Shown here piece after piece: positions 28,112 through 36,375 of a stretch of DNA of 38,372 nucleotides (its first letter is position 1; every line of letters starts with the position of its first letter). The stretch lies in assembly GCA_903918115.1 (NCBI GenBank), contig CAIXDG010000154.1, positions 1 through 38,372 on the forward strand, written 5' to 3'. The position numbers and the translations under genes were made by a program. This DNA is from an uncultured beta proteobacterium (GTDB lineage: Bacteria; Pseudomonadota; Gammaproteobacteria; Burkholderiales; Burkholderiaceae). Below the pieces are notes generated by a model, which saw nothing but the letters and a program-made list of their open reading frames with translations, searched no databases and had not been told where the DNA came from.

Positions 28112-28473
28112 TGCAAAGCAGACCAGTCGTTACGTATCGCTCTAAAACCCATCTATCTTACTGGGCGTATCTATTACATCGTTTGTCAGGCTTAGCCTTA
28201 GCCCTGTTTATTCCCCTCCATTTTTTTGTTTTATCTCAGTCCTTGCGTGGCCAAGCAGGTCTTGAGCAATATTTGCACCTAACAGAAATACCCATCTTTA
28301 AAATTGGAGAGTGGATTCTAGTTATGTTCTTAACTTTACATTTAACTGGCGGCATTCGTTTATTAATGATCGAATTTGGTCCTTGGCGAGGCTTACGTAA
28401 AGGCTCTATTCAGTTGGGCATTATTTTGGCGATCGCTTGCGGTTTATTATTTTTATATCTTGGAAGCGAATAG
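28111..28473 (+). CDS. Membrane anchor subunit of SDH/FRD-type complex (second, SdhC-like)
   Basis: A 120-residue membrane protein with three predicted helices (about 18-42, 66-85, 98-117). It shows SdhC-like elements: LLHRLSGLALALFIPLHFF with two histidines, and LTLHLTGGIRLLMIEF. The R-x-S-G pattern is a known quinone-site feature of SdhC. Together the two anchors carry four helix histidines, which could hold two b hemes. It overlaps the first anchor gene by one base and is followed after 6 bases by the fumarase alpha gene. Confidence 0.84.
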   Translation: MQSRPVVTYRSKTHLSYWAYLLHRLSGLALALFIPLHFFVLSQSLRGQAGLEQYLHLTEIPIFKIGEWILVMFLTLHLTGGIRLLMIEFGPWRGLRKGSIQLGIILAIACGLLFLYLGSE

Positions 28474-28479
28474 TTCTTT

Positions 28480-29355
28480 ATGCAAGTTGATCTTAAGGAA
28501 GTCGAAGAGGCCTGTAAGCAGCTTTATATTCGCGCCCTCAAGATGCTGCCGGATGATATTAAGCAAGGAATAGCGCAACTAAAAGCAATCGAGACCGACG
28601 CCCGTGCACAAGTCGTTTTGCAAACGATGGTTACCAATATTCATATTGCTGAGCGTGACGATAATTTACTTTGTCAGGATACGGGTTTACCAATCTACAA
28701 CGTGAAGATTGGCAGCAATGTTCAAGTCGATGGTATGGCGTTAAAAGAGGCAATTCGACGCGGCTGTGAGCGGGCTACCCGAGAATATCCTTTGCGGTCA
28801 TCGGTGGTGCATCCAATCACCCGTAAAAATAACCATACTTCTTGCGGCATTGAAATGCCAGCAATTCATCTTGATTTTATGGCGGATGCAGAAAAACTAG
28901 AAATTGAAATGATTCCAAAGGGCAGTGGCTCAGAAAATAATTCATTTTTAAAAATGGCAATTCCAGCTGAAGGCATGAAAGGCGTGAAAGCGTTTGTGAT
29001 CGAGTGTGTCGTAGCTGCTGGCGGTAAAACTTGCCCACCGACGATTGTGGGTGTAGGCGTAGGGGGCACTTCAGATCAATGCGTGGCATTGGCAAAAAAA
29101 GCGGCCACGCGGCCATTAGGAAGTTCCTGCAGCGATACCGAGGGTGCCTTATTAGAAACTGAATTAAGCGCTGCGGTTAATCATTTGGGGGTTGGTCCAC
29201 AAGGACTCGGCGGAGATGCGACGGCATTTGCAGTCCATGTAGAGTTGGCTGCCACCCACATTACGATGAATCCGGTAGCAGTGAATATGCAATGCCATTC
29301 AGCACGCCGTGCCCGAGCTACTTTTACGCCAGCAGGGCTTGTCTATGGCTATTAA
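28480..29355 (+). CDS. Class I fumarase/tartrate dehydratase-type hydro-lyase, alpha subunit
   Basis: A 291-residue alpha subunit of the two-subunit, [4Fe-4S]-dependent class I hydro-lyases (fumarase, L-tartrate dehydratase TtdA, mesaconase). Signatures: LCQDTGLPIYNVKIG with C65, a probable cluster ligand, TSCGIEMPAIH (C122) and GKTCPPTIVGVGVGGTSDQ (C185). The size is near TtdA of E. coli (about 300). It would hydrate fumarate, or dehydrate malate or a similar 2-hydroxydicarboxylate. The beta subunit follows 21 bases downstream. Sequence cannot separate fumarase from tartrate dehydratase. Its position between the anchor and flavoprotein genes suggests that it acts on the product or substrate of that complex. 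Confidence 0.9.
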   Translation: MQVDLKEVEEACKQLYIRALKMLPDDIKQGIAQLKAIETDARAQVVLQTMVTNIHIAERDDNLLCQDTGLPIYNVKIGSNVQVDGMALKEAIRRGCERATREYPLRSSVVHPITRKNNHTSCGIEMPAIHLDFMADAEKLEIEMIPKGSGSENNSFLKMAIPAEGMKGVKAFVIECVVAAGGKTCPPTIVGVGVGGTSDQCVALAKKAATRPLGSSCSDTEGALLETELSAAVNHLGVGPQGLGGDATAFAVHVELAATHITMNPVAVNMQCHSARRARATFTPAGLVYGY

Positions 29356-29376
29356 TCAATTCCAGGTTAGCTGCTA

Positions 29377-29985
29377 ATGGCGCATTACGAACTTGCCACT
29401 CCCGTTAGTGAAGCTGCGATTCGACAGTTACGAATAAATGATACGGTGACGCTACAAAATACCCTCTTCGGTATTCGCGATGCTACGCAAATTCATTTAT
29501 TTGATCGTGGCCGTAAAACTAAATTTGATTTAAGTGGTCACGCAGTTATTCATACGGCACCCAATGTACGCAAGGTGGCAGTTAGCGCAGAATTCCCTGC
29601 AGGCTATGAGCCTGTTTGTATCGGTACGACAACCTCGGATCGAATGGAGCGTTTCACCCAACCATTGATGGCAGAAAATGGTGTGCGTATCATTATTGGT
29701 AAAGGCGGTTTGCGAGAGGGCTCCGCCCAAGCATTCATTGAGTTAGGCGGGGTTTATCTTGCCATTATTGGCGGTACTGCAGCGCTTGAAACGACCTGGA
29801 TTGAGCAAATTGAAGATGTTGACCTCGACGATTTAAATCCTGAGTCCTTATGGCGCTTTAAGATTCGCGATTTTGGCCCTCTATTAGTAGCGATGGATAG
29901 CCATGGTGGCAGCATCTATCAAGATGTACGTAGCGAAGTTGATATTAATAAGGTAGCCGTGTTGAAAAGTTTAGGAATTGGTTAA
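29377..29985 (+). CDS. Class I fumarase/tartrate dehydratase-type hydro-lyase, beta subunit
   Basis: A 202-residue beta subunit (TtdB/FumB C-terminal type), matching E. coli TtdB in length. Typical segments are a swivelling-domain core with GTTTSDRMERF and IIGKGGLREGSAQA, and later GGTAALETTWIEQIEDVDLDDL and the end MDSHGGSIYQDV. It completes the active site of the preceding alpha subunit. The stop overlaps the flavoprotein start (TAATG), making co-translation with the reductase flavoprotein likely. Confidence 0.9.
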   Translation: MAHYELATPVSEAAIRQLRINDTVTLQNTLFGIRDATQIHLFDRGRKTKFDLSGHAVIHTAPNVRKVAVSAEFPAGYEPVCIGTTTSDRMERFTQPLMAENGVRIIIGKGGLREGSAQAFIELGGVYLAIIGGTAALETTWIEQIEDVDLDDLNPESLWRFKIRDFGPLLVAMDSHGGSIYQDVRSEVDINKVAVLKSLGIG

Positions 29986-31718
29986 TGATGAATACTGCTG
30001 AGCCATTAAAGATAATTGAAACCGATATTCTCATCTTAGGTTCAGGCGGCGCAGGTCTATTTGCTGCCTTACATGCCCATCAAGCAAATCCGCATTTGCA
30101 AATTACGATTGCGGTGAAGGGGCTATTGGGAAAATCGGGCTGTACGCGCATGGTACAAGGTGGCTATAACGTTGCGCTGGCTGAAGGTGATTCGGTAGAG
30201 CGTCATTTTATGGATACGATCGAGGGCGGTAAATGGCTTTCAGATCAAGACTTGGCTTGGACTTTAGTTAGTACTGCGGTTGAGCGTATTCATGAATTAG
30301 AAAATGAGCTCGGTTGTTTTTTTGATCGCAACCCCGATGGCACAGTTCATCAAAAAGCGTTTGCTGGTCAAACTTTTGATCGCACGGTACATAAAGGCGA
30401 CTTAACCGGCATTGAAATTATTAATCGTTTAGCCGAACAAGTCTGGCAACGCGGTATTCAGCGCTTAGAAGAATATCGCGCACTCGAGTTGATCCGTAGC
30501 GCTGATGGCAAGTCATTAGCTGGCGTATTGATGCTCGATATGCGTACCGGCGAGTTTGTCTTGGTACGCGCGAAGGCAGTATTACTAGCTACTGGCGGTG
30601 GTCCAACCATGTATAAATACCATACACCTTCAGGCGATAAGAGTTGCGATGGTCTAGCAATGGCCTTGCGTGCTGGCCTTGAATTGCGGGATATGGAAAT
30701 GGTGCAGTTTCATCCTACGGGATTACTAGCTGGCCCTGGTACACGGATGACAGGTACAGTTTTGGAAGAAGGCTTACGAGGCGCTGGTGGCTATTTATTA
30801 AATGGCAAACAAGAGCGCTTTATGGGTAATTATGATTCTCGCAATGAACGGGCCACACGCGATATTGTGTCGCGAGCCATTAATACTGAAATTCGCGAAG
30901 GTCGTGCGACTCCTCATGGTGGGGTTTATATTCAAATGAGTCATTTAGGGCCTGAAAATGTGCGCAAGCTCTTTAAAGGAATGGTTGAGCGTTGTGCTGA
31001 TAGCGGCTTTGACTTGGCCAGCAGCTTGGTTGAGGTTGTACCAACTGCGCATTACATGATGGGCGGCCTGATCTTCAATATTGACTGCAGTACAGCATTA
31101 CCTGGCTTATTTGCCGCAGGCGAAGATACTGGCGGAGTTCATGGTGCCAATCGCTTAGGTGGCAATGGGGTTGCTAATTCCACTGTATTTGGCGGTATTG
31201 CGGGCGAAACAATGGCCAATTGGGTGATCGACAAACCACTATTGCCCTGTGATATGAATGCAGTGATGGCAAGTATTGAGCAGCATGAGTTGCCTTTAAG
31301 AGCCGTGCAGGGTGATATTGAGTCAGTACGTGATGCCTTAGCAGACTGCATGTGGAATGAGGTTGGCATTTCACGTAATAAAGCCAATTTGCTGCAGGCC
31401 CGTACTCGGCTAGCACAATTAACTGCCGAATTAAATCAAATTGGGGTAGGTGGTGATTCTCGCGAGTTCAACTTAACTTGGCAGGATTGGATGAATCTGC
31501 GCAATTTACTTTTGGTCAGCCGAGCTATTAATGAAGCTGCTTTAGCGCGGGAAAATTCGAGGGGATCGCATTATCGCGAAGACTTCCCTCAGTCGGGTGC
31601 GTTGGAAGGTTCTTATTACACTGTAGTTGGCTTACGCGAGGGTCAGCTCAAGATTGAAAATCGCCAGGTGATATTTACGCGCGTTCAGCCTGGCGAAACA
31701 ATTCTAGTCGAGGCGTAA
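29985..31718 (+). CDS. Fumarate reductase/succinate dehydrogenase-type flavoprotein lacking the FAD-linking histidine
   Basis: A 577-residue flavoprotein of the SdhA/FrdA family. FAD-binding DILILGSGGAGLFAAL (14-29), FHPTG, RNERATRDIVSRA, PTAHYMMGG and GANRLGGNGVANS keep the histidines and arginines known to bind C4-dicarboxylates. Where SdhA and FrdA have the histidine that links FAD covalently (SHTV), this protein reads SGCTRMVQGG with Cys53, so FAD is probably not bound through histidine. E. coli FrdA altered at that histidine keeps some fumarate reduction but loses succinate oxidation. Two adjacent ATGs (29985, 29988) are possible. It is the last gene of the plus-strand unit; an inverted repeat follows. 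Confidence 0.92.
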   Translation: MMNTAEPLKIIETDILILGSGGAGLFAALHAHQANPHLQITIAVKGLLGKSGCTRMVQGGYNVALAEGDSVERHFMDTIEGGKWLSDQDLAWTLVSTAVERIHELENELGCFFDRNPDGTVHQKAFAGQTFDRTVHKGDLTGIEIINRLAEQVWQRGIQRLEEYRALELIRSADGKSLAGVLMLDMRTGEFVLVRAKAVLLATGGGPTMYKYHTPSGDKSCDGLAMALRAGLELRDMEMVQFHPTGLLAGPGTRMTGTVLEEGLRGAGGYLLNGKQERFMGNYDSRNERATRDIVSRAINTEIREGRATPHGGVYIQMSHLGPENVRKLFKGMVERCADSGFDLASSLVEVVPTAHYMMGGLIFNIDCSTALPGLFAAGEDTGGVHGANRLGGNGVANSTVFGGIAGETMANWVIDKPLLPCDMNAVMASIEQHELPLRAVQGDIESVRDALADCMWNEVGISRNKANLLQARTRLAQLTAELNQIGVGGDSREFNLTWQDWMNLRNLLLVSRAINEAALARENSRGSHYREDFPQSGALEGSYYTVVGLREGQLKIENRQVIFTRVQPGETILVEA

Positions 31719-31754
31719 TTTAACTAAGCCAAATAAAAAAGACTTAGTTAAATT
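31717..31754. terminator. Inverted repeat between convergent genes, possible bidirectional terminator
   Basis: AATTTAACTAAG (31717-31728) and CTTAGTTAAATT (31743-31754) form a perfect 12-bp stem with a 14-base A-rich loop. It lies between the flavoprotein gene and the convergent receptor gene. There is no long U-run after the stem, so it may work weakly, but the position suits termination in both directions. Confidence 0.55.
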
Positions 31755-31768
31755 GGCCGCATAAAAAA

Positions 31769-32770
31769 TTATTGCGCTTGAATATTACGGGCTTTGATCA
31801 CTTTTTCCCAAGTCGCTGACTCAGTCTTAATTTGTGCATCAAGTTCTTTTGACTTCGTTAAATAGCCAACATACCCATTTTGCTCGAGACTGGCACGCAT
31901 GCCTTCAGATTCAAGCGCTTTACCTGTAGCGTTATAGAGTTTTTCAATAATGGCATTAGGCGTACCGGTAGGGGCAGCTAAGGCAAACCAGCCGTTGTTT
32001 TCAAAACCTGGCACTCCGGCTTCTGCAACGGTAGGCACATTAGGCAATTGCTTCATGCGGGTCTTGCTGGTTACGCCAAATGCTTTGACTTGTCCTGATT
32101 TAACAAAACCATTAGTAGCTGGAAAATTACCGAGCATAAAATCAATTTGTCCAGCAATCAGATCATTCATAGCTAAGGCTTCACCTTTATAGGGGATATG
32201 GGTTGCAGGCATACCGGCAGCATAAATAAAATTCTCACCTGCCATATGCACTTGGCTACCAATACCCGCTGAGCCAAAATTTAAATTCTTTGTTTTAGCT
32301 AAAGCAATTAATTCTTTAACATTATTAACAGGTAAGTTTGGATTGACTGCTAAGACCATCGGGCCGCCAGCAACCGTCGTGATATAAATTAAGTCCTTAG
32401 CATAATCATGCGACATTTTTTTATATAAAAATGGATTCACGGTCATCATGCTGCCAGATACTAAAATTATCGTATAACCATCAGCGGGAGATTTCGCTGC
32501 TGCTTCGGCGCCAATATTGCCGCCTGCACCAGCCCGATTCTCAACAATGACATTTTGCTTTAAAACGATCGAGAGTTGTTGTGCCAAAGCCCTACCCAAA
32601 ATATCGGTAGTGCCCCCTGGAGCAAAGGGAATAATTAACTTAATCGGCTTATCAGGCCAACTTTGTGCTTGGCTTAAGGGGGTATAGCCTAAGGTGAATA
32701 AACCACCAAGCAATACTAGCGAGGTAGCCAGGACTGCACGTCGTTTTTTAAGTAGTTGATTTAACAGCAT
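31769..32770 (-). CDS. Tripartite tricarboxylate transporter receptor (Bug/TctC family)
   Basis: A 333-residue periplasmic receptor of the Bug family, used by TctABC-type transporters. The N-terminal signal peptide (charged KKRR, hydrophobic core, cleavage near LSQAQS) is followed by the family start WPDKPIKLIIPFAPGGTTDILGRALA and by NPNLPVNNVKELIALAK. The ATG at 32770 has GGAGA about 9 bases upstream. No TctA or TctB membrane subunit is in the window, so this is an orphan receptor, as is common in Burkholderiales. In Chromohalobacter the sulfolactate cluster has a TTT system (SlcHFG), so a sulfolactate ligand is plausible here. It is divergent from slcC. Confidence 0.92.
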   Translation of the reverse strand: MLLNQLLKKRRAVLATSLVLLGGLFTLGYTPLSQAQSWPDKPIKLIIPFAPGGTTDILGRALAQQLSIVLKQNVIVENRAGAGGNIGAEAAAKSPADGYTIILVSGSMMTVNPFLYKKMSHDYAKDLIYITTVAGGPMVLAVNPNLPVNNVKELIALAKTKNLNFGSAGIGSQVHMAGENFIYAAGMPATHIPYKGEALAMNDLIAGQIDFMLGNFPATNGFVKSGQVKAFGVTSKTRMKQLPNVPTVAEAGVPGFENNGWFALAAPTGTPNAIIEKLYNATGKALESEGMRASLEQNGYVGYLTKSKELDAQIKTESATWEKVIKARNIQAQ

Positions 32771-32862
32771 ATTCAGGTCTCCATTGACAGTTATTAGTGC
32801 AATTATCTTTGATTTTCTTACTATTTTGCTTTTGCAGTAACTATGTACTATAACCCTAGGTA

Positions 32863-32897
32863 TTGCAAGTAATCTAAATCATCTATATGATTTAGAT
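32863..32897 (+). promoter_or_regulatory. slcC promoter overlapped by a perfect 26-bp dyad
   Basis: TTGCAA (32863-32868) and TATGAT (32886-32891) are 17 bases apart and form a good sigma-70-type promoter. ATCTAAATCAT (32872-32882) and ATGATTTAGAT (32887-32897) are perfect 11-bp arms with spacer CTAT, covering the promoter spacer and -10 and ending at the base before the slcC ATG. A start site about 7 bases after the -10 would fall on that ATG, suggesting a leaderless message. The dyad is a candidate operator for the GntR regulator at 36376. Confidence 0.6.
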
Positions 32898-33833
32898 ATG
32901 TCCAGTATTTTTATTTCTGAGTTTATTTCTGCGCCGGCTTTAGCCTTGTTGCGCAACCACCATCAAGTTACTTATGAGCCAGAGAGCTATCAACAGCGCG
33001 CGACTTTAATTGCTTCACTGCAGCATGTTGAGGGTTTAATTGTGCGCAACTTAACCCAAGTTAATGCTGAGTTATTGGCCGCTGCACCGAATCTAAAAGT
33101 AGTAGGTCGCCTAGGGGTTGGTTTAGAAAATATTGACTTACCTGCATGTGCAGGGCGCAATATTAAGGTCATACCCGCAACTGGCGCTAATGCTGAATCG
33201 GTTGCTGAATACGTGCTGGGCGCTGCAATTGCCCTAAGCCGTGGCTTTTTACCTGCTACGCAGCAAACCTTGGCTGGTACGTGGCCGCGCCCACGTTTTT
33301 CTGCTTGTTATGAATTGGCGGGCAAGACTCTCGGTATCGTTGGGTTTGGCAGTATTGGTAGGGTCGTGTTTCAGAAGGCCAATGCCTTCGGCTTGCAATG
33401 TGTTGCATACGATCCGCTGCTAACAGGAGATGCAGTTGAGATTGGTCCAAATCAAATACCTTTACTTACCCTTGATGCACTACTAGCTCGTAGTGATGTT
33501 GTTAGCTTGCACTTGCCTTTTTTGCCAGCGACTAAAAATTTATTTTCACACCTCACTTTAGATCAAATGAAGCAGGGGTCTTTTTTAATTAACACAGCGC
33601 GCGGTGGAATTGTAGATGAGGCAGCATTGGCAGAACGGTTACGCACGGGCAGAATTGGCGGGGCAGCATTAGATGTCTTTGAGAACGAGCCGGCAAAAAA
33701 CCTAAGCCATTTTTCCGGCCTGGAAAATCTCATTTTAAGTCCACATATTGCTGGAGTGACAGTGGAAAGTAATGAGCGGGTGAGCTTATTAATTGCAACA
33801 GAAGTTGACCAATTTTTAAGAATTGCATCATGA
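32898..33833 (+). CDS. slcC: (S)-sulfolactate dehydrogenase-like D-2-hydroxyacid dehydrogenase
   Basis: A 311-residue NAD-dependent D-isomer-specific 2-hydroxyacid dehydrogenase. The nucleotide-binding motif is GIVGFGSIG (146-154), and the catalytic Arg235, Glu264 and His283 occur in NTARGG, FENEP and SPHIAG. Known knowledge: SlcC of Chromohalobacter belongs to this family and oxidises (S)-3-sulfolactate to 3-sulfopyruvate, working with ComC to invert the stereocentre. Here the next gene is ComC-like and overlaps by 4 bases, followed by suyAB, so the SlcC role is well supported by context. No Shine-Dalgarno sequence is seen before the ATG; the message may be leaderless. Confidence 0.86.
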   Translation: MSSIFISEFISAPALALLRNHHQVTYEPESYQQRATLIASLQHVEGLIVRNLTQVNAELLAAAPNLKVVGRLGVGLENIDLPACAGRNIKVIPATGANAESVAEYVLGAAIALSRGFLPATQQTLAGTWPRPRFSACYELAGKTLGIVGFGSIGRVVFQKANAFGLQCVAYDPLLTGDAVEIGPNQIPLLTLDALLARSDVVSLHLPFLPATKNLFSHLTLDQMKQGSFLINTARGGIVDEAALAERLRTGRIGGAALDVFENEPAKNLSHFSGLENLILSPHIAGVTVESNERVSLLIATEVDQFLRIAS

Positions 33834-34840
33834 AATTAACTTTTCCCCAAATTGTAAAATTGGCGGCATCAGGCTTGCAAGCGGCTGGCATTGATCGCAA
33901 ATCAGCGTATGAAACTGCCCAATTTTTAGCCCTAGCCGAAGCCGATGGTCTAGCATCCCATGGCTTAGCGCGCGTAGCGCAATATGCTGGACATGCAAAA
34001 AGTGGACGGATTGCCCTCAAGGCAAGTCCACGAGTACAAATGTATAAATCTGCCGCCGCTTTAATTGATGCCCGAGATGGCCTAGCATTTCCTGCCTTAC
34101 GTTTTGCAACTGATCTCTCCGTTAATTTAGCTGCAAATTTTGGTATTGGCATAGTTGCCGTAAAAAATAGCCATCATTTTGGGGTGGCAGGACATTACAC
34201 TGAAGCTGCTGCAAGGGCAGGTTATGTTTCGCTCTTGCTTGGTAATACCCCTGCAGCGATGCCAATGGCTGGTGGCAGCAAAGCTATTTTTGGTACCAAC
34301 CCATTGGCTGCTGCCTTCCCTACACCACACGGTGATCCCTTAGTGATTGATATGTCGCTCTCAGCTGTAGCGCGCGGTAAATTATTAGTGGCAGCAAAAA
34401 AAGGTGAAGCGATTCCGGAAGGTTGGGCGCTGACTGCCGATGGCAAACCGACTACTGACCCTCAGGCTGGCCTCAAAGGCTTAATGGTGCCTCTGGGCGG
34501 GGACAAAGGCGCCTTATTAGCGTTGGTGATTGAATTATTAGTCGTGGGCTTATCTGGCAGCCGATTTTCTTATGAAGCCGATTCATTTTTCAACGCCCAA
34601 GGTAATCGTCCGCGTATTGGTCAATTACTAATTACGATTGATCCTGGCCTTGCTGGCAAAGGTATTTATCAAAGCCGCATAGATGATTTTATTGCTGAAT
34701 TGGCACACGATCGCGCCGTACGTTTACCAGGTCAGCGCCGTTTTAATTTACGTGCAGCTGCATTTTTAGATGGATCCGTAGTACCTGATGCTGTGTTTGA
34801 TGAAATTCAGACTGGCATTCAACAGTCGTGGAAGACTTAA
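33830..34840 (+). CDS. comC: (2R)-3-sulfolactate dehydrogenase-like (LDH2/MDH2 family)
   Basis: A 336-residue oxidoreductase of the LDH2/MDH2 (Ldh/YlbC) family. Conserved parts are the SHHFGVAGHYTEAAARAGYV segment with the catalytic histidine (H115 or H116), the GGSKAIFGTNPLAAAFP cofactor region and DKGALLALVIELL. In the known SlcC-ComC pair, ComC reduces 3-sulfopyruvate with NADPH to (R)-sulfolactate, the substrate of SuyAB. Its start overlaps the slcC stop (ATGA), and suyA begins 29 bases downstream. Other family members act on malate, lactate or ureidoglycolate; the surrounding genes make sulfolactate the best choice. Confidence 0.87.
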   Translation: MKLTFPQIVKLAASGLQAAGIDRKSAYETAQFLALAEADGLASHGLARVAQYAGHAKSGRIALKASPRVQMYKSAAALIDARDGLAFPALRFATDLSVNLAANFGIGIVAVKNSHHFGVAGHYTEAAARAGYVSLLLGNTPAAMPMAGGSKAIFGTNPLAAAFPTPHGDPLVIDMSLSAVARGKLLVAAKKGEAIPEGWALTADGKPTTDPQAGLKGLMVPLGGDKGALLALVIELLVVGLSGSRFSYEADSFFNAQGNRPRIGQLLITIDPGLAGKGIYQSRIDDFIAELAHDRAVRLPGQRRFNLRAAAFLDGSVVPDAVFDEIQTGIQQSWKT

Positions 34841-34869
34841 TAATTACATGATTTTTAAAGGAGAAGTTG

Positions 34870-35151
34870 ATGATACATTTCGTCGTGCATGAGCCAGGAG
34901 ACGTCGTTGGCGTGGTCGTGGTTGAAGGCGTTAAAGCGGGTACCGACTTAACAGGTTGGGTAATGGATGGGGATAGCACAGTGACGATTAAGTCGGAAAG
35001 CGATATTCCCATTGGTCACAAAATTGCTTTACAGGATTTAAAGACTGGCGACACCATCATTAAGTATGGGGTTGATATTGGTAAGGTAGTTGCGCCGATT
35101 AAAAAAGGCGAGCATACCCATGTTCAAAATGTGAAGACCAAGCGCTGGTAA
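34870..35151 (+). CDS. suyA: (R)-sulfolactate sulfo-lyase small (alpha) subunit
   Basis: A 93-residue SAF-domain protein, the small subunit of SuyAB, which splits (R)-sulfolactate into pyruvate and sulfite. It matches the N-terminal part of the UxaA (altronate/galactarate dehydratase) family: FVVHEPGDVVGV, DIPIGHKIALQDLKTGD, IIKYGVDIG and the C-terminal HTHVQNVKTKRW. The ATG at 34870 has AAGGAGA at the right distance upstream; an in-frame TTG one codon earlier is unlikely. As in other SuyAB and altronate-type enzymes split into two chains, the large subunit follows, 40 bases downstream. Confidence 0.9.
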   Translation: MIHFVVHEPGDVVGVVVVEGVKAGTDLTGWVMDGDSTVTIKSESDIPIGHKIALQDLKTGDTIIKYGVDIGKVVAPIKKGEHTHVQNVKTKRW

Positions 35152-35191
35152 TAATTCTAAGTGTGATCAGAGTAAAAGAAAGAGATAAAAA

Positions 35192-36364
35192 ATGATTAAT
35201 TTAAAAGATGCAACTTTTATGGGCTATCGCCGTGAGAATGGCCGTATGGGTATTCGTAATCACGTCATCATCCTGCCATTAGATGACTTATCGAATGCCG
35301 CTTGTGAAGCCGTAGCCAATAACATTAAAGGCACTATTGCCATTCCTCACCCTTATGGTCGCTTGCAGTTTGGCGCCGATCTAGAACTCCATTTCCGTAC
35401 CCTCATTGGCGCTGGCTGTAACCCCAATGTAGCTGGAGTGGTGGTCATTGGTATTGAGCCGCAGTGGACTGGAAAAGTAGTTGAGGGCATTAAAAAATCG
35501 GGCAAACCAGTTGAAGGGTTTTGGATCGAGCGTAATGGCGATACCGCTACCATTGCTAGCGCGAGTAAAGCTGCCTACGCGATGATGAAGCATGCCTCGA
35601 AACAACAGCGCGTTTCAGCACCGCTTTCAGAGTTATGGGTTTCAACTAAATGTGGCGAATCGGATACCACCTCAGGTTGTGCTTCAAACCCAGCAGTTGG
35701 TAATGCGTTCGATAAATTATATGAAATTGGCTCAACACTTGTATTTGGTGAAACTACCGAATTAACCGGTGGCGAACACTTGGTTGAGGCACGTTGCCGT
35801 ACGCCAGAAGTAAAAAAACAATTTCGCGCGATGTTTGATCGCTATCAAGATGTCATTGAACGCAATAAAACCAGCGACTTATCAGATTCACAGCCAACCA
35901 AAGGAAATATTGCTGGCGGCTTAACGACGATTGAAGAAAAAGCCTTAGGCAACATTCAGAAAATCGGCAAGAAATGCATCGTTGATGGCGTCTTGGATAA
36001 GGCTGAAGTTCCAGCTATGAAGGGTTTGCATTTTATGGACTCCTCTTCAGCAGCCGCCGAAATGGTGACTTTGTGTGCAGCCTCTGGTTTTGCAGCCCAC
36101 TTGTTTCCAACAGGCCAAGGGAATGTGATTGGCAACCCAATTTTGCCAGTGATTAAACTTTGTGCTAATCCGATGACAGTGCGTACGATGTCAGAGCATA
36201 TTGACGTAGACGTGTCGGGTATTTTGCGCCGTGAAGAAACTTTAGATTCAGCGGGCGACAAATTATTAGATGCCCTGATGAGAACTGCCAATGGCGAATT
36301 AACTGCGGCTGAAATTTTAGGTCACCGCGAATTCGTAATGACGCGTTTGTATGAATCTGCTTAA
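35192..36364 (+). CDS. suyB: (R)-sulfolactate sulfo-lyase large (beta) subunit
   Basis: A 390-residue large subunit of SuyAB, belonging to the UxaA/GarD family of iron-dependent lyases. Start [16 protein letters not shown], then [31 protein letters not shown] with cysteines likely near the metal site, [34 protein letters not shown] and [13 protein letters not shown]. It closely resembles characterised SuyB proteins in my recollection, and the slcC-comC-suyAB order argues against altronate dehydratase. The product sulfite must be exported or oxidised, but no such gene lies in the window. The GntR gene starts 11 bases downstream. Confidence 0.9.
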   Translation: MINLKDATFMGYRRENGRMGIRNHVIILPLDDLSNAACEAVANNIKGTIAIPHPYGRLQFGADLELHFRTLIGAGCNPNVAGVVVIGIEPQWTGKVVEGIKKSGKPVEGFWIERNGDTATIASASKAAYAMMKHASKQQRVSAPLSELWVSTKCGESDTTSGCASNPAVGNAFDKLYEIGSTLVFGETTELTGGEHLVEARCRTPEVKKQFRAMFDRYQDVIERNKTSDLSDSQPTKGNIAGGLTTIEEKALGNIQKIGKKCIVDGVLDKAEVPAMKGLHFMDSSSAAAEMVTLCAASGFAAHLFPTGQGNVIGNPILPVIKLCANPMTVRTMSEHIDVDVSGILRREETLDSAGDKLLDALMRTANGELTAAEILGHREFVMTRLYESA

Positions 36365-36375
36365 GTTGTAAGAGT

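Noticed and set aside
27009-31718. Treating the SDH-like genes as the housekeeping TCA-cycle succinate dehydrogenase
   Set aside because: Gene order is not sdhCDAB, a fumarase interrupts it, and the FAD-linking histidine is replaced by cysteine.
34870-36364. Calling the UxaA-family pair altronate or galactarate dehydratase
   Set aside because: The split small/large layout directly after SlcC- and ComC-like dehydrogenases fits SuyAB; no hexuronate genes are present.
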